Shown: positions 1 through 8,250 of the stretch, one piece after another
Position numbering within the stretch: position 1 is the stretch's first letter
Layout: each line of letters begins with the position of its first letter
NCBI RefSeq assembly: GCF_012933385.1
Contig: NZ_JABBPN010000019.1
Span: 1 to 64,000, forward strand
Origin: Paenibacillus lemnae
GTDB lineage: Bacteria; Bacillota; Bacilli; Paenibacillales; Paenibacillaceae
Length of the DNA stretch: 64,000 nucleotides
Direction of reading: 5' to 3'
The notes under the pieces: model-generated
What the model was told of the DNA's origin: nothing
Seen by the model: only the letters and a program-made list of their open reading frames with translations
The model's database searches: none
Program-made: the position numbers and the translations under genes

Positions 1-79
1 TTAACTCACTCGTTGTTCAGTTTTCAAAGATCAAAATCTCATTTTTCGTCACAACCAATCTCTCAGCGGCGACTTTTAT
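1..79 (-). ncRNA. rRNA operon 5' leader (16S gene lies beyond the left edge)
   Basis: Read on the minus strand, bases 33-13 give GATCTTTGAAAACTGAAC, the conserved leader element found just upstream of 16S rRNA in Bacillus and Paenibacillus rrn operons. It is preceded by two promoter-like elements and runs off the window edge. The 16S gene itself is not present. In B. subtilis an rrn operon also follows pdaB, which supports the reading. Identification rests on the remembered leader motif and on context. Confidence 0.7.
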
Positions 80-109
80 AATATATCATACTTCCTAGCA
101 ACTTTGCAA
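80..109 (-). promoter_or_regulatory. rrn promoter P2
   Basis: Minus strand -35 TTGCAA (109-104) and -10 TATATT (85-80), 18 bases apart, directly before the rRNA leader element. The tandem arrangement with the promoter at 202-229 is typical of Firmicute rrn operons. Predicted sigma-A site. Confidence 0.55.
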
Positions 110-201
110 GCACTTTTTTTGAGAAAGTTTTCCGAGTTGTTATATCTCATTAGCTAAGCTGCTGAACTGGCGGTATGTCACCAAAAGGAAGCGAAAATTA
201 A

Positions 202-229
202 TTTATCACATACTCACCAGTTCAGTCAA
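202..229 (-). promoter_or_regulatory. rrn promoter P1
   Basis: Minus strand -35 TTGACT (229-224), 16-base spacer, -10 GATAAA (207-202). It lies immediately after the stop of the 76-residue gene and upstream of P2. The -10 is weak, so the exact hexamer is uncertain. Confidence 0.45.
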
Positions 230-244
230 CACTTTTTATTATAT

Positions 245-475
245 TTAATGTTTGATCTGCGGAAACTTCCCGTTACGCGCATATTTGGACAGCTCTTTTT
301 GAGGAGCAAATCGTGCATACATTCTAAAGACCGTCTTATATCGGCTTGCTATAGCATGCCTGATGTTGGCATCCAGCCGCTGATCACTTAAATCTAACAG
401 CATTTCGTCCAGCTCTTTGCGCAGTACATAGTCCAGTTCTTTGCACTCTTTCTCGTTAAACAGCATTCCAAGCAT
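245..475 (-). CDS. Small conserved-looking protein of unknown function
   Basis: A 76-residue soluble, charged protein. It is preceded by GAGGAGG eight bases before the ATG, so it is very likely translated. The sequence is rich in Leu, Glu, Lys and Arg and looks all-helical; the N-terminal half contains an acidic/Leu stretch (KELDEMLLDLSDQRL) and the C-terminal half is basic. There is no signal peptide, membrane segment or Cys pair. It sits between a SpoIIM-family gene and the rRNA promoters. I do not recognise a named family and assign no function. Confidence 0.7.
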   Translation of the reverse strand: MLGMLFNEKECKELDYVLRKELDEMLLDLSDQRLDANIRHAIASRYKTVFRMYARFAPQKELSKYARNGKFPQIKH

Positions 476-679
476 AAGCTGAACCTCCTCTTAGTTTCTG
501 TATGTGCGCGGTCTGGTCGAATCCTCTTCCATGGTCACCCACCCGCACCCTATGTATCTGCTTCTTCCGTCATCGCTCATTATGTGCTGCTCTACGCTGT
601 ATTTTCTATCTATACCTCAATAAACGAAAACTGCACGGTCATAAACCGCTTTATTAGGTATGCTCATATTTCGGGAAAA
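476..679. other. Intergenic spacer between the 76-residue gene and the SpoIIM-family gene
   Basis: It holds the ribosome binding site of the small gene (484-491). I find no convincing promoter, terminator hairpin or further ORF, so the two genes may be co-transcribed. Confidence 0.4.
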
Positions 680-1291
680 TTATGACATCAGCCATAAGGT
701 AATTGTGCTCTCAATAATGGCGGCCAGAAATAAGAGAATGACGATCCACAAAGATGCGGTACCTGTTTTGCGCCATGTCACCTTCCACTTCTGTTTGATT
801 GGATCTCCCCTGTCAGCCCCCGGAACTATACTCTTAATAACCAATGCCCCCAGGACCATGCCATAAGCGCTCGCAATCAAAAGAACAGGAATTTCAATAA
901 TGCCGTGAGGCAGCAATCCTTTAAATATAATCTCACTTAAATTTCCGCCATTATCGCTGATCATGTGAAGAAGAAATCCGATAACCATTCCGTTTATGGC
1001 CAGAAAGACAAAAGGAATGATACCCAGCACAATACCAGCAAACATCACAATCAGGCTTTTGATGGCATTGTTTAAAAAGATAAAGATAAAAAAGTTTAAC
1101 TCGGGCTGATCGGAATTTCTCATTTGTTCGGCCGCCTGACCGAGTGTCTGTATTTCCTTTACCAGAATTTCCTGAATCGGCCCGGTCGTCCCCCACCCTG
1201 CTGCAATCCCTGCTGCAAAAAAAATGGCGGAAAGGATTAAAGCGGTCCGGATCGTTGCAAGGTCCCTTAGAAAAGTTGTAAATCGAAACAT
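680..1291 (-). CDS. Stage II sporulation protein M (SpoIIM) family membrane protein
   Basis: A 203-residue integral membrane protein with about five hydrophobic segments. It carries the family signature around LPHGIIEIP (about residues 138-146), where the His-Gly and the acidic residue lie in the membrane. SpoIIM works with SpoIID and SpoIIP in septal peptidoglycan degradation during engulfment; several Firmicutes carry extra family members of unknown role. The start at 1291 is chosen because AAGGAGG lies nine bases upstream; an in-frame ATG at 1378 would add 29 polar residues without a binding site. It is divergent from pdaB. Whether this is the true SpoIIM or a paralogue cannot be told here, since spoIIM normally lies elsewhere. 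Confidence 0.8.
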   Translation of the reverse strand: MFRFTTFLRDLATIRTALILSAIFFAAGIAAGWGTTGPIQEILVKEIQTLGQAAEQMRNSDQPELNFFIFIFLNNAIKSLIVMFAGIVLGIIPFVFLAINGMVIGFLLHMISDNGGNLSEIIFKGLLPHGIIEIPVLLIASAYGMVLGALVIKSIVPGADRGDPIKQKWKVTWRKTGTASLWIVILLFLAAIIESTITLWLMS

Positions 1292-1384
1292 AAGCTGCCT
1301 CCTTCGCAGTAATAACTTACAAGTACGAGCATAGATTTTAAGTAAACAAGCATTCGTATGATGAAGGGAGAGGAGCACGTCGCT

Positions 1385-2188
1385 ATGAATTTCTTTTATG
1401 TTCTGAACGGCAAGAAAATCAAACGTTTCTTCTTTGTTTTTGCAGCTGCCGTTTTTGCGGTCGGGGTCATTTATGTGGAAAGTGACAATATTTCCGTCTT
1501 CTCGGAAAGCACACCGTCGGCTGTGTACAGCGTCCCTACGGAGAAGAAGCAGATTGCCCTTACGTTTGACATCAGCTGGGGAGAGAAACGAGCGGAACCG
1601 ATCCTGCAGGTTTTGAAAGAAAAAGGCGTATCCAAAGCCTCATTCTTCCTGTCTGCACCATGGAGCAAAAGTCATCCCGATATCGTAGCTAAAATCAAGG
1701 AACATGGATTCGAAATTGGAAGCCACGGATTCAAGCATGATAATTATAGTACGCTGAGCGATGAGGAAATACGCAAGCAAATCACATCCGCTCATACTAT
1801 TTTAACCGCAATGACGGGACAAGAACCGAAATTGATCCGTATGCCGAATGGCGATTTTGATAAAAGAGTGCTGAACATCGCAGACAGCCTGAATTATACG
1901 GTGATTCAATGGGATACAGACTCCCAGGACTGGAAAAACATCGGTGTAGACAATATTGTAAAACGAGTTGTATCCAAAGCACACCCGGGGGATATCGTAC
2001 TTCTTCACGCTAGCGATTCTGTCAAACAAACACATGAAGCACTCCCGCTCATCGTCGATGAGCTGCGTAAACAGGGCTATGAGTTCGTTACAGTTACCGA
2101 TCTTCTCCAGCAAAGCAGTGCCAAAGGATCGGAAGTGCATGATCAGGCTTCAGTGCAAAAACATATCGATGATGCCGCAGGTATGTAA
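1385..2188 (+). CDS. pdaB: PdaB, sporulation-specific polysaccharide deacetylase-family protein
   Basis: A 267-residue NodB-fold protein with an N-terminal membrane anchor (about residues 12-30), acting outside the membrane on spore cortex. In B. subtilis PdaB is needed to keep the spore intact late in sporulation. Motif 1 reads TFDISWG: the first Asp is present, but the second, metal-binding Asp of classical deacetylases is Ile, as I recall for other PdaB proteins. Motif 2 (SHGFKH) keeps the two His residues and motif 3 is RMPNG. The ATG at 1385 is preferred over 1358 because GGGAGAGGAG precedes it and the N-terminus MNFFYV resembles B. subtilis PdaB. It is a lone plus-strand gene, convergent with kbaA. 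Confidence 0.9.
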   Translation: MNFFYVLNGKKIKRFFFVFAAAVFAVGVIYVESDNISVFSESTPSAVYSVPTEKKQIALTFDISWGEKRAEPILQVLKEKGVSKASFFLSAPWSKSHPDIVAKIKEHGFEIGSHGFKHDNYSTLSDEEIRKQITSAHTILTAMTGQEPKLIRMPNGDFDKRVLNIADSLNYTVIQWDTDSQDWKNIGVDNIVKRVVSKAHPGDIVLLHASDSVKQTHEALPLIVDELRKQGYEFVTVTDLLQQSSAKGSEVHDQASVQKHIDDAAGM

Positions 2189-2220
2189 TTTTGGAATTGG
2201 GTATGCTATAAGGGAAATGA

Positions 2221-2251
2221 AAAAAGAGCTAATACAATTAGCTCTTTTTTT
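2221..2251. terminator. Bidirectional terminator between pdaB and kbaA
   Basis: A near-perfect inverted repeat around AAGAGCTAAT/ATTAGCTCTT with an A-run on the left and a T-run on the right, so it can terminate both strands. The kbaA stop codon lies inside the right arm. Confidence 0.85.
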
Positions 2252-2849
2252 CTTCTTGGGTTACTTTATGCAGCATCAGGATCTGATACGCATTACATGC
2301 AAGCAAAGGTATGATCAAAAATACCGTGGCGTTGTTTTCCCCGATCTTCAGTACACCAATGATCTCCAGGATCGTCACCGCAAGCATGAAGAACATGGTT
2401 GGTATCAGCGCATTGATATTGGTCATCTTCACTTTAAAATAGGAAACGAAAGCCGCGACTACAAAAATGCTGATGGCAATCGTCAAATCCCACACAAGAT
2501 TCTGTTCATTGCCGACAAAAGTACGAAGAAACATAAGTTCCATCAAGGCCAGTACGGTCAGGACGATTTGTATATACCCCCATGTTTTTCTTCGAAATAC
2601 CCCGATACCGATATAATTCAGTGTCAGATAAGCAAAAAAACCAAGCTGTGAGTAAACACTGACAAGTGCGCCGTATCCGAGCAAAATCAAGGGATAAATC
2701 AGCATATCTACGGCTCCCTTGAATGCGATGTTACCTGTTGCCAGCTGCAATGCAAGTCCGGCGACAACGGCCGCAACGGCTCCCACCAGCATGGTTTTCC
2801 AAAATAATCTTGCCCACTTCCGTAAGCTCAAGTCCCTCCACCCCCACAA
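2238..2849 (-). CDS. kbaA: KbaA, KinB signalling pathway activation protein
   Basis: An approximately 203-residue polytopic membrane protein with about six hydrophobic segments. Its position between gerD and pdaB matches B. subtilis kbaA, which is required for activation of the sensor kinase KinB and so feeds the Spo0A phosphorelay. Assignment rests on hydropathy, length and synteny rather than a catalytic motif. The start is uncertain: TTG at 2849 has a weak binding site, while TTG at 2831 has GGAGG only about three bases upstream. Confidence 0.8.
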   Translation of the reverse strand: MWGWRDLSLRKWARLFWKTMLVGAVAAVVAGLALQLATGNIAFKGAVDMLIYPLILLGYGALVSVYSQLGFFAYLTLNYIGIGVFRRKTWGYIQIVLTVLALMELMFLRTFVGNEQNLVWDLTIAISIFVVAAFVSYFKVKMTNINALIPTMFFMLAVTILEIIGVLKIGENNATVFLIIPLLACNAYQILMLHKVTQEEKKS

Positions 2850-2895
2850 GTCTTTATTTTACCAACGTTCTCAGTAAAAAACCATGCTGTCTTCG

Positions 2896-2924
2896 ACATA
2901 TTTCTTAAGTTCCATCACATACTA
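2896..2924 (+). promoter_or_regulatory. Possible sigma-G promoter of gerD
   Basis: CATACTA (2918-2924) matches the sigma-G -10 consensus CATNNTA, with ACATA (2896-2900) 17 bases upstream as a partial -35. gerD is a forespore sigma-G gene in B. subtilis. The -35 match is incomplete. Confidence 0.4.
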
Positions 2925-2957
2925 CCCTTAGGATCCACACAAAGGAGGATAAGGGGA

Positions 2958-3680
2958 ATGAAACGGGCTATATTTCGTTTACTCAGCATAATGGGACTTG
3001 GTTCTATAATGATCACTGGCTGTGGCTCAGATCAGGGCTATTCTGCCCAGCAAATGGGCTATAAAGAGATGAAATCGATGGTTGTAGATATTTTGAAAAC
3101 CGACGAAGGCAAAAAGGCAGTCGAAGAAGCGTTAAGCGGCGGCTCAGGAGGTTCCGGAGGTGGAGCTTCGACAGGAATGCGGCTCATGTCAGCCCAATCC
3201 AGCGATCAGATCCGATTGGCTGTAAAGGATACACTGGTCTCCGAGGAATATAAAAAAGAACTCGAAAAAATTATGACCGATCCCCAGTTTGCAGGGGATT
3301 TTGCCAAAGCCATCAGCTCGGAGAGCAAACAGCTTCACATGCAGCTGATCAAGGACCCTACGTATCAAAAATCCGTCGAAGAAATAATGAAATCACCGGA
3401 AGTTATGAAGTCTTTTCTTGAATTGACCAAAACTTCCGATTACCGCAAACAGTCCATGACCATTATGCAGGAAGCGATGCAGAACCCCCTCTTTCGTATG
3501 GAGGTGCTTCAGCTGCTGAAAACCGTGGTGAAGGATGAACTTCAGCCCACTGTCGAGAAGGAGCAGCAAGGAGGACAAGGGCAAGGCGGCGGACAAGGAA
3601 GTCAAGGTGGCGGTGGCGGTCAGGGTCAAGGCGGGCAAGGCCAGGGCGGCCAGCAGGGCGGCGGTGGCAGCGGATCTTAG
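2958..3680 (+). CDS. gerD: GerD, spore germination lipoprotein
   Basis: A 240-residue lipoprotein: a hydrophobic signal is followed by the lipobox MITGC, giving Cys22 as the lipidated residue. GerD is a scaffold in the spore inner membrane that clusters the nutrient receptors (germinosome) and speeds germination. The middle region (about 65-195) is helical and charged with repeated Asp/Glu/Lys patterns. From about residue 200 the protein becomes pure low complexity, runs of Gly and Gln with Ser, encoded by repeated GGN/CAR codons; a shorter GGSGG stretch lies at about 61-70. The ATG has AAAGGAGG about ten bases upstream. It is plus strand, single-gene, and convergent with salA. Confidence 0.92.
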   Translation: MKRAIFRLLSIMGLGSIMITGCGSDQGYSAQQMGYKEMKSMVVDILKTDEGKKAVEEALSGGSGGSGGGASTGMRLMSAQSSDQIRLAVKDTLVSEEYKKELEKIMTDPQFAGDFAKAISSESKQLHMQLIKDPTYQKSVEEIMKSPEVMKSFLELTKTSDYRKQSMTIMQEAMQNPLFRMEVLQLLKTVVKDELQPTVEKEQQGGQGQGGGQGSQGGGGGQGQGGQGQGGQQGGGGSGS

Positions 3681-3707
3681 TTTGTGCTAAAAGAAATGCA
3701 TATGATG

Positions 3708-3744
3708 AAAAAAATAAAGCTCCCGACAAGCGGGAGCTTTATTT
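3708..3744. terminator. Bidirectional terminator between gerD and salA
   Basis: A perfect 14-base inverted repeat AAATAAAGCTCCCG (3712-3725) and CGGGAGCTTTATTT (3731-3744), with flanking A and T runs on each side. Confidence 0.9.
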
Positions 3745-3767
3745 CATGTGGTATATAGCTTACGGGT

Positions 3768-4847
3768 TTACCCGCCGCATTTTGTAATAATCTGTGCTGC
3801 CATTTCGTTATAGATGATCCCGCTCTCGGTCTCAGGCTTGTACACCGAAGGTGAAAATTCTGGATCTGTAGGGAGGTTATCCGGTGCGCTCAATGGAAGC
3901 TGACCCAGAAGCTCTGTGTGCAGATTCTCAGCCAGCATACCGCCGCCGCCCCGTCCAAAAATGTAATCCTTCTCCCCGCAGTGAGAGCAGTTGTGATACG
4001 CCATATTTTCTACAACACCCAGCACCTCATGGTTTGTCTGAAGCGCCATAGCACCAGCTCTTGCAGCAACAAATGCTGCTGTGGCATGAGGAGTAGTTAC
4101 GATAATCTCTTTGCTCTGCGGAATCATCTGATGGACATCGAGTGCAACATCCCCCGTCCCCGGCGGCAGGTCAAGGAGCATATAATCCAGTTCGCCCCAG
4201 CCTACATCCTCGAAGAACTGGCGCAGCATTTTGCCCAGCATAGGCCCTCTCCACACGACAGGACTGTTCTCACGGATGAAGAATCCCATCGACATGACCT
4301 TGATGCCAAACCGCTCTACCGGAATAATCAAACCTTCATCCGTCACGGCAGGTCCCTCTTCAATACCCATCATATCGGGGACACTAAAGCCATAAATATC
4401 GGCATCAATCAATCCTACCTTCCTGCCTTGACGGACCAGGGCGGCTGCGAGGTTGACCGTTACGGTCGACTTCCCTACCCCGCCCTTGCCGCTTGCAATG
4501 GCGATAAACTGAACTCCGGATTCAGGTGACAGCAGGTCGTTCTTCAATCCCGCAGCATGACCTTTTGTCAGCTTCTCCTGGTCCAGCGCCTCTTCCTCTG
4601 AAGACTCTATCTCCATGGGCCGCATACGGATGTGAATGTCCTCTGCTCCAAGGGCCTGCAGCAGCTCCCGAATCTGCGCATTCAGCAGGGCCCGTGTTTC
4701 CTCAGTTGTATATGTTACCGATAGCCGAACCGTTTTCTCTTTGACAACAATATCGCGAATACGCTGCAGTTCCATCAAAGTCTTCCCGGTTTCGGGATCT
4801 TTGAGCGGCTGCAGTATCTCCTGTACCTGCTCTCTGCTAATCAGCAT
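3768..4847 (-). CDS. salA: SalA/Mrp/ApbC-family P-loop ATPase
   Basis: A 359-residue protein with an N-terminal MIP18/DUF59-like domain (about 1-80) and a C-terminal Mrp-type ATPase. The deviant Walker A GKGGVGKST is at residues 120-128, and LDLPPGTGD forms the switch region. A CxxC pair (NCSHC) near residue 285 is the usual site for bridging an Fe-S cluster in this family. Family members act as Fe-S scaffolds or carriers; B. subtilis SalA (YbaL) also represses scoC and so affects protease expression. GAGGTG precedes the start. The gene follows cwlD with a 55-base gap, as in Bacillus. Confidence 0.9.
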   Translation of the reverse strand: MLISREQVQEILQPLKDPETGKTLMELQRIRDIVVKEKTVRLSVTYTTEETRALLNAQIRELLQALGAEDIHIRMRPMEIESSEEEALDQEKLTKGHAAGLKNDLLSPESGVQFIAIASGKGGVGKSTVTVNLAAALVRQGRKVGLIDADIYGFSVPDMMGIEEGPAVTDEGLIIPVERFGIKVMSMGFFIRENSPVVWRGPMLGKMLRQFFEDVGWGELDYMLLDLPPGTGDVALDVHQMIPQSKEIIVTTPHATAAFVAARAGAMALQTNHEVLGVVENMAYHNCSHCGEKDYIFGRGGGGMLAENLHTELLGQLPLSAPDNLPTDPEFSPSVYKPETESGIIYNEMAAQIITKCGG

Positions 4848-4902
4848 ATCTTATAAGCACCTCAACTCTGTTAATGGCTGTAAACCTCACTCTAGTATAC
4901 CA

Positions 4903-5676
4903 TTACTTCGCGAGTGCTGCCGATTCAATCACACGCTCTCCAGCTGTATATCGAAGAATCCCTTTATATACAGAAGCAGCTACTTTCTGCTGATACTTTT
5001 CATCTCGCAGCATCTCAGATTCCACCGGATGTGACAAGAACCCGACTTCAACCAGCGCAGAAGGAATATTAAGCGCCCGAAGTAGAAAAATATTGTCATC
5101 CGTTTTAGCCAGTCTTTGTGTGTTCTCGAGATTATGTCTTATTTCACTCTGGATCAGCTCTGCCATGCGCTTGCTTTCGTCTTTGTTCGGAGGATAAAAG
5201 GTCTGTGCCCCGCTCCACCGGTTGGAAGGAATGCTGTTCAGGTGTATGCTGACGAACAGATCGGCCTGCTTGCTTTCGATCAAGCGAACCCTGTTCTTCA
5301 AATCCTCACTTTTGCGCTTGGAGTAGCCCTTGGTATCCGGTGATGCCAGATCTTGATCTCCTTCTCTTGTCAGCACCACGAGTGCGCCAGCCTGCTGCAA
5401 ATAGTCCCTCAAGTAGAGCGTGACGGCCAGGTTGATATCTTTTTCAATAATCCCCTGCCTGCTTACGGCTCCCCCATCCGGCCCTCCATGGCCGGCATCC
5501 AGTGCAATGACCTTGCCTGCAAGAGGAAGGCTCCAGTACTGGACCGTTTTGCTGCTTGGAATTTCGTAGGTTACCACAGCGATCAGCAGTGCTAACAGCC
5601 CCAAACCGATGAAGGATTGCTTGATTACTTTCCATGATATCCACAAGTTCACTTTGTCGTCATCTGGCCTGGACAT
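4903..5676 (-). CDS. cwlD: CwlD, germination-specific N-acetylmuramoyl-L-alanine amidase
   Basis: A 257-residue amidase_3 enzyme with an N-terminal membrane anchor (about 20-37). Zinc-binding motifs are visible: AGHGGPDGG (His63), SIHLNS, and the catalytic Glu in VEVGFLSHP. CwlD, with PdaA, makes muramic-delta-lactam in spore cortex, the mark recognised by germination lytic enzymes. It is preceded by GAGGTGG and a short inverted repeat (5691-5723). CATATTA at 5739-5733 on the minus strand resembles a sigma-G -10, but no matching -35 is seen. It follows sat by 71 bases. Confidence 0.93.
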   Translation of the reverse strand: MSRPDDDKVNLWISWKVIKQSFIGLGLLALLIAVVTYEIPSSKTVQYWSLPLAGKVIALDAGHGGPDGGAVSRQGIIEKDINLAVTLYLRDYLQQAGALVVLTREGDQDLASPDTKGYSKRKSEDLKNRVRLIESKQADLFVSIHLNSIPSNRWSGAQTFYPPNKDESKRMAELIQSEIRHNLENTQRLAKTDDNIFLLRALNIPSALVEVGFLSHPVESEMLRDEKYQQKVAASVYKGILRYTAGERVIESAALAK

Positions 5677-5690
5677 GAAAAATCCACCTC

Positions 5691-5723
5691 GTCCCGTAAG
5701 TGTTGTACTTATACTTATGGGAC
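5691..5723 (-). repeat. Inverted repeat before cwlD
   Basis: GTCCCGTAAGT (5691-5701) faces ACTTATGGGAC (5713-5723), an 11-base stem with one mismatch and an 11-base loop. It ends at the cwlD ribosome binding site and has no T-run, so it does not look like a normal terminator. It could block the binding site or be a protein operator. Confidence 0.5.
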
Positions 5724-5747
5724 AAGATGGACTAATATGCTATTGCG

Positions 5748-6917
5748 TTATACAGTTACCTGCTCTTTCATGCCTTCAATCAAAACCTCTGCCACTTCTG
5801 GACGTGTAAATTCCGGAGGTGGACATTTCCCTTCCCGCAGCAGTCCACGCACTTTTGTACCTGAAAGAGTCATATGATGCTCTTTGCCATGCGGGCAGGT
5901 TTTGCTGGAAGCCATATTGCCGCACTTGGTACAGAAGAAGCTGTGTTCGAAGAACAGCGGTGTGATCCCCAGCTCCTCTGCCGTGAAATTACGAAAAATT
6001 TCCTGTGCTTCATAGGTACCATAGTAATCGCCAACACCCGCATGATCGCGCCCGACAATAAAATGGGTACAACCGTAATTTTTGCGGACCATGGCATGGA
6101 AAATCGCCTCTCTAGGTCCGGCATATCTCATCGCTGCGGGGAATACACCCAAAAAGGTGCGGTCCTCCGGATAGTAATTCTCTAACAGTGTCAGATAGCT
6201 TTTCATACGCACATTCGCAGGCACATCATCCGACTTGGTTTCACCGACTAGCGGATTCAGAAAGAGAGCATCTACGATTTCCATCGCACTCTTCTGAATA
6301 TACTCATGGGCCCGGTGAACCGGGTTACGGGTTTGGAAGCCTACGATCGTATTCCAGCCGCGTGCCTCAAATTCAGCTCGAGTCTGGGCAGGATCATAAT
6401 AAAACTCCTGGAATTTCTCCGGCTGCGGTCGGTTCAAAACTTCAATAGGACCTCCAACATATACATTCGAGCGTTCAAGAAGTTTTTTAACGCCAGGATG
6501 CTCCGGATCATCGGTTTTAAAGACGTTAACAGCTTCATACTGCTGATCTACACTATAAATACTTTCTACCGTGATCACACCGTAGACAACCCCGTCATCT
6601 TCGCCTACAAGGGCTGCCTGTTTTCCGATCTCGAGCTGTTCTGCGGTCTGAGCACTTACAGCCAGTGTGACTGGAATGCTCCATATGGTTCCATCAGACA
6701 ATCTCATGGAATCAACGACAGAACGGTAATCTTCTTCCTTCAAAAATCCCTGCAGCGGTGAAAACGCACCGACTCCAATCAAATCCAGATCAGAAATCGT
6801 CCATGTATTAATTTTGATGTCAGATAAACCTTCAACGGATTGCAGTAAGGCCTGACGACGCTCTGGATCGGCAATACGGTTAACCAGTGTTCCTCCATGC
6901 GGCTTAATGCTTGACAT
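5748..6917 (-). CDS. sat: Sulfate adenylyltransferase (ATP sulfurylase)
   Basis: A 389-residue monofunctional ATP sulfurylase, making APS and pyrophosphate from ATP and sulfate. Nucleotide-binding motifs are clear: [11 protein letters not shown] (HxxH type) and [12 protein letters not shown]. Near the C-terminus four Cys/His residues (CTKCGN...KTCPHG) form a likely zinc site, common in bacterial Sat. The start at 6917 has AGGGAGG eight bases upstream and gives MSSIKPHGG; the ATG at 6938 would precede that site. It is downstream of cysH with a 54-base gap, so the two are likely one sulfate assimilation operon. Confidence 0.95.
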   Translation of the reverse strand: MSSIKPHGGTLVNRIADPERRQALLQSVEGLSDIKINTWTISDLDLIGVGAFSPLQGFLKEEDYRSVVDSMRLSDGTIWSIPVTLAVSAQTAEQLEIGKQAALVGEDDGVVYGVITVESIYSVDQQYEAVNVFKTDDPEHPGVKKLLERSNVYVGGPIEVLNRPQPEKFQEFYYDPAQTRAEFEARGWNTIVGFQTRNPVHRAHEYIQKSAMEIVDALFLNPLVGETKSDDVPANVRMKSYLTLLENYYPEDRTFLGVFPAAMRYAGPREAIFHAMVRKNYGCTHFIVGRDHAGVGDYYGTYEAQEIFRNFTAEELGITPLFFEHSFFCTKCGNMASSKTCPHGKEHHMTLSGTKVRGLLREGKCPPPEFTRPEVAEVLIEGMKEQVTV

Positions 6918-6971
6918 GAGTGAGCCTCCCTTTAACATATGAGTGCAGTAAATATCCGATGATATATAGAA

Positions 6972-7664
6972 TTATTTATGAAGACCGCATTCTGTCTTGT
7001 CATTACCGGACCAACGCCCTGCACGTGGATCTTCTCCAGGCATTACTTGGCGTGTGCAGTAGTGGCAGCCAATACTCGGGTAGTTCTGGTCATGCAGCGG
7101 GTTGTATATCACTTGGTTATCCCGAATATATTGCCACACATCCTCTTGTGTCCAGCCTGCAATCGGGTTAAATTTGACCAAGCCGAACTTTGCATCATAC
7201 TCGATCTTCTTGGCATTCGCCCGAGTCGGTGCCTGATCCCGACGGATTCCTGTAATCCAGGCGTCATATTGGGAGAGAATTCTTGTAAGCGGCTCAACCT
7301 TCCGGATATTACAGCATTGATTCGGATCCTTCAGCCACAGCTCATCGCCGAACTGAGCTGCCTGCTCCTCCGGTGTAATTACGGGAGACACACGGACGAA
7401 CTCAAGACCGTAATGCTGCTGCATCGTATCACGAGTGGCATAGGTTTCCTGAAAGTGAAAATCGGTATCCAGATAAAAAATATCCGTACGTGGACTGATC
7501 TTCTGAATCATATCCACCAACACTACATCTTCTGCACCGAAGCTGCAGGCAAATGTAATATTGGGAAACGTTTCGATTGCATAAGCAATGATTTCCTGTG
7601 CAGACGCACTCTCCAAAGTGACTGCCTTTTCCTTAATCAAATCTTCTTTCTCCAACAAGTTCAT
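6972..7664 (-). CDS. cysH: Phosphoadenylyl/adenylyl-sulfate reductase (CysH)
   Basis: A 230-residue thioredoxin-dependent reductase making sulfite from APS or PAPS. The nucleotide-binding part includes SFGAEDVVLVDM. The four-Cys motif CC...C..C (QCCNIRK and IGCHYC) that binds a [4Fe-4S] cluster is present, which marks the APS-using (assimilatory APS reductase) type; the catalytic Cys is in the C-terminal TECGLH. No adenylylsulfate kinase is visible nearby, in agreement with direct APS reduction. AGGAGG precedes the ATG by about eight bases. Confidence 0.94.
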   Translation of the reverse strand: MNLLEKEDLIKEKAVTLESASAQEIIAYAIETFPNITFACSFGAEDVVLVDMIQKISPRTDIFYLDTDFHFQETYATRDTMQQHYGLEFVRVSPVITPEEQAAQFGDELWLKDPNQCCNIRKVEPLTRILSQYDAWITGIRRDQAPTRANAKKIEYDAKFGLVKFNPIAGWTQEDVWQYIRDNQVIYNPLHDQNYPSIGCHYCTRQVMPGEDPRAGRWSGNDKTECGLHK

Positions 7665-7717
7665 GACCCAGACCTCCTGTTAATCCCCAAATAATCCTAC
7701 GCAAATAGTATGAATTA

Positions 7718-7745
7718 AGTATATTATAATCCTATTTAATGTCAA
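7718..7745 (-). promoter_or_regulatory. cysH-sat promoter
   Basis: Minus strand -35 TTGACA (7745-7740), perfect, then 16 bases, then -10 TATACT (7723-7718). A 9-base direct repeat TAGGATTAT occurs at 7734-7726 and 7699-7691, the first copy inside the spacer. The repeats may be an operator. I see no S-box (SAM) riboswitch here. Confidence 0.65.
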
Positions 7746-7793
7746 CACCCGCTGCAGGTGGTTTCACACAATTTTTTATCGTCTTAGTAACGC

Positions 7794-7826
7794 AAAAAAA
7801 GACTCCCACCATAAGGTGAGAGTCTT
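7794..7826 (-). terminator. Terminator of rplM-rpsI
   Basis: GACTCcCACC (7801-7810) and GGTGaGAGTC (7815-7824) form a hairpin followed on the minus strand by seven T residues. Confidence 0.9.
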
Positions 7827-7838
7827 GATCTGTAAATC

Positions 7839-8231
7839 TTAACGCTTGGAGAACTGAGGTGCGCGACGAGCCGCTTTAAGACCGTATTTCTTACGCTCTT
7901 TCATACGTGGGTCACGAGTCAGGAATCCAGCTTTCTTCAAAGAACCGCGGAATTCAGGGTCAGCTTTCAGCAGTGCACGGGAAATACCGTGACGGATTGC
8001 ACCGGCTTGACCAGAGATGCCGCCGCCATGAGCGATTACGAGGATATCGTATTTGCCCAAAGTTTCTGTCAGCGTCAAAGGCTGTTTAACGATCAGTTTG
8101 AGTGTTTCCAAACCGAAATATTCATTGATATCGCGTTTATTGATGACAATTCGTCCTTCACCCGGTACAAGGCGAACACGTGCTACCGAATGCTTACGAC
8201 GACCTGTCCCATAGTATTGTACTTGTGCCAT
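7839..8231 (-). CDS. rpsI: 30S ribosomal protein S9
   Basis: 130 residues, full family length, starting [13 protein letters not shown] and ending in the basic tail with SKR whose last residues reach the P-site tRNA. It is the second gene of the rplM-rpsI pair, 19 bases after rplM, with AAGGAGG before the ATG and a terminator directly after the stop. Confidence 0.98.
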   Translation of the reverse strand: MAQVQYYGTGRRKHSVARVRLVPGEGRIVINKRDINEYFGLETLKLIVKQPLTLTETLGKYDILVIAHGGGISGQAGAIRHGISRALLKADPEFRGSLKKAGFLTRDPRMKERKKYGLKAARRAPQFSKR

Positions 8232-8250
8232 GAAACTGTCCTCCTTTTAA

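Noticed and set aside
1968..2651. 227-codon plus-strand ORF across the pdaB end and kbaA
   Set aside because: It runs through the bidirectional terminator and is out of frame with pdaB.
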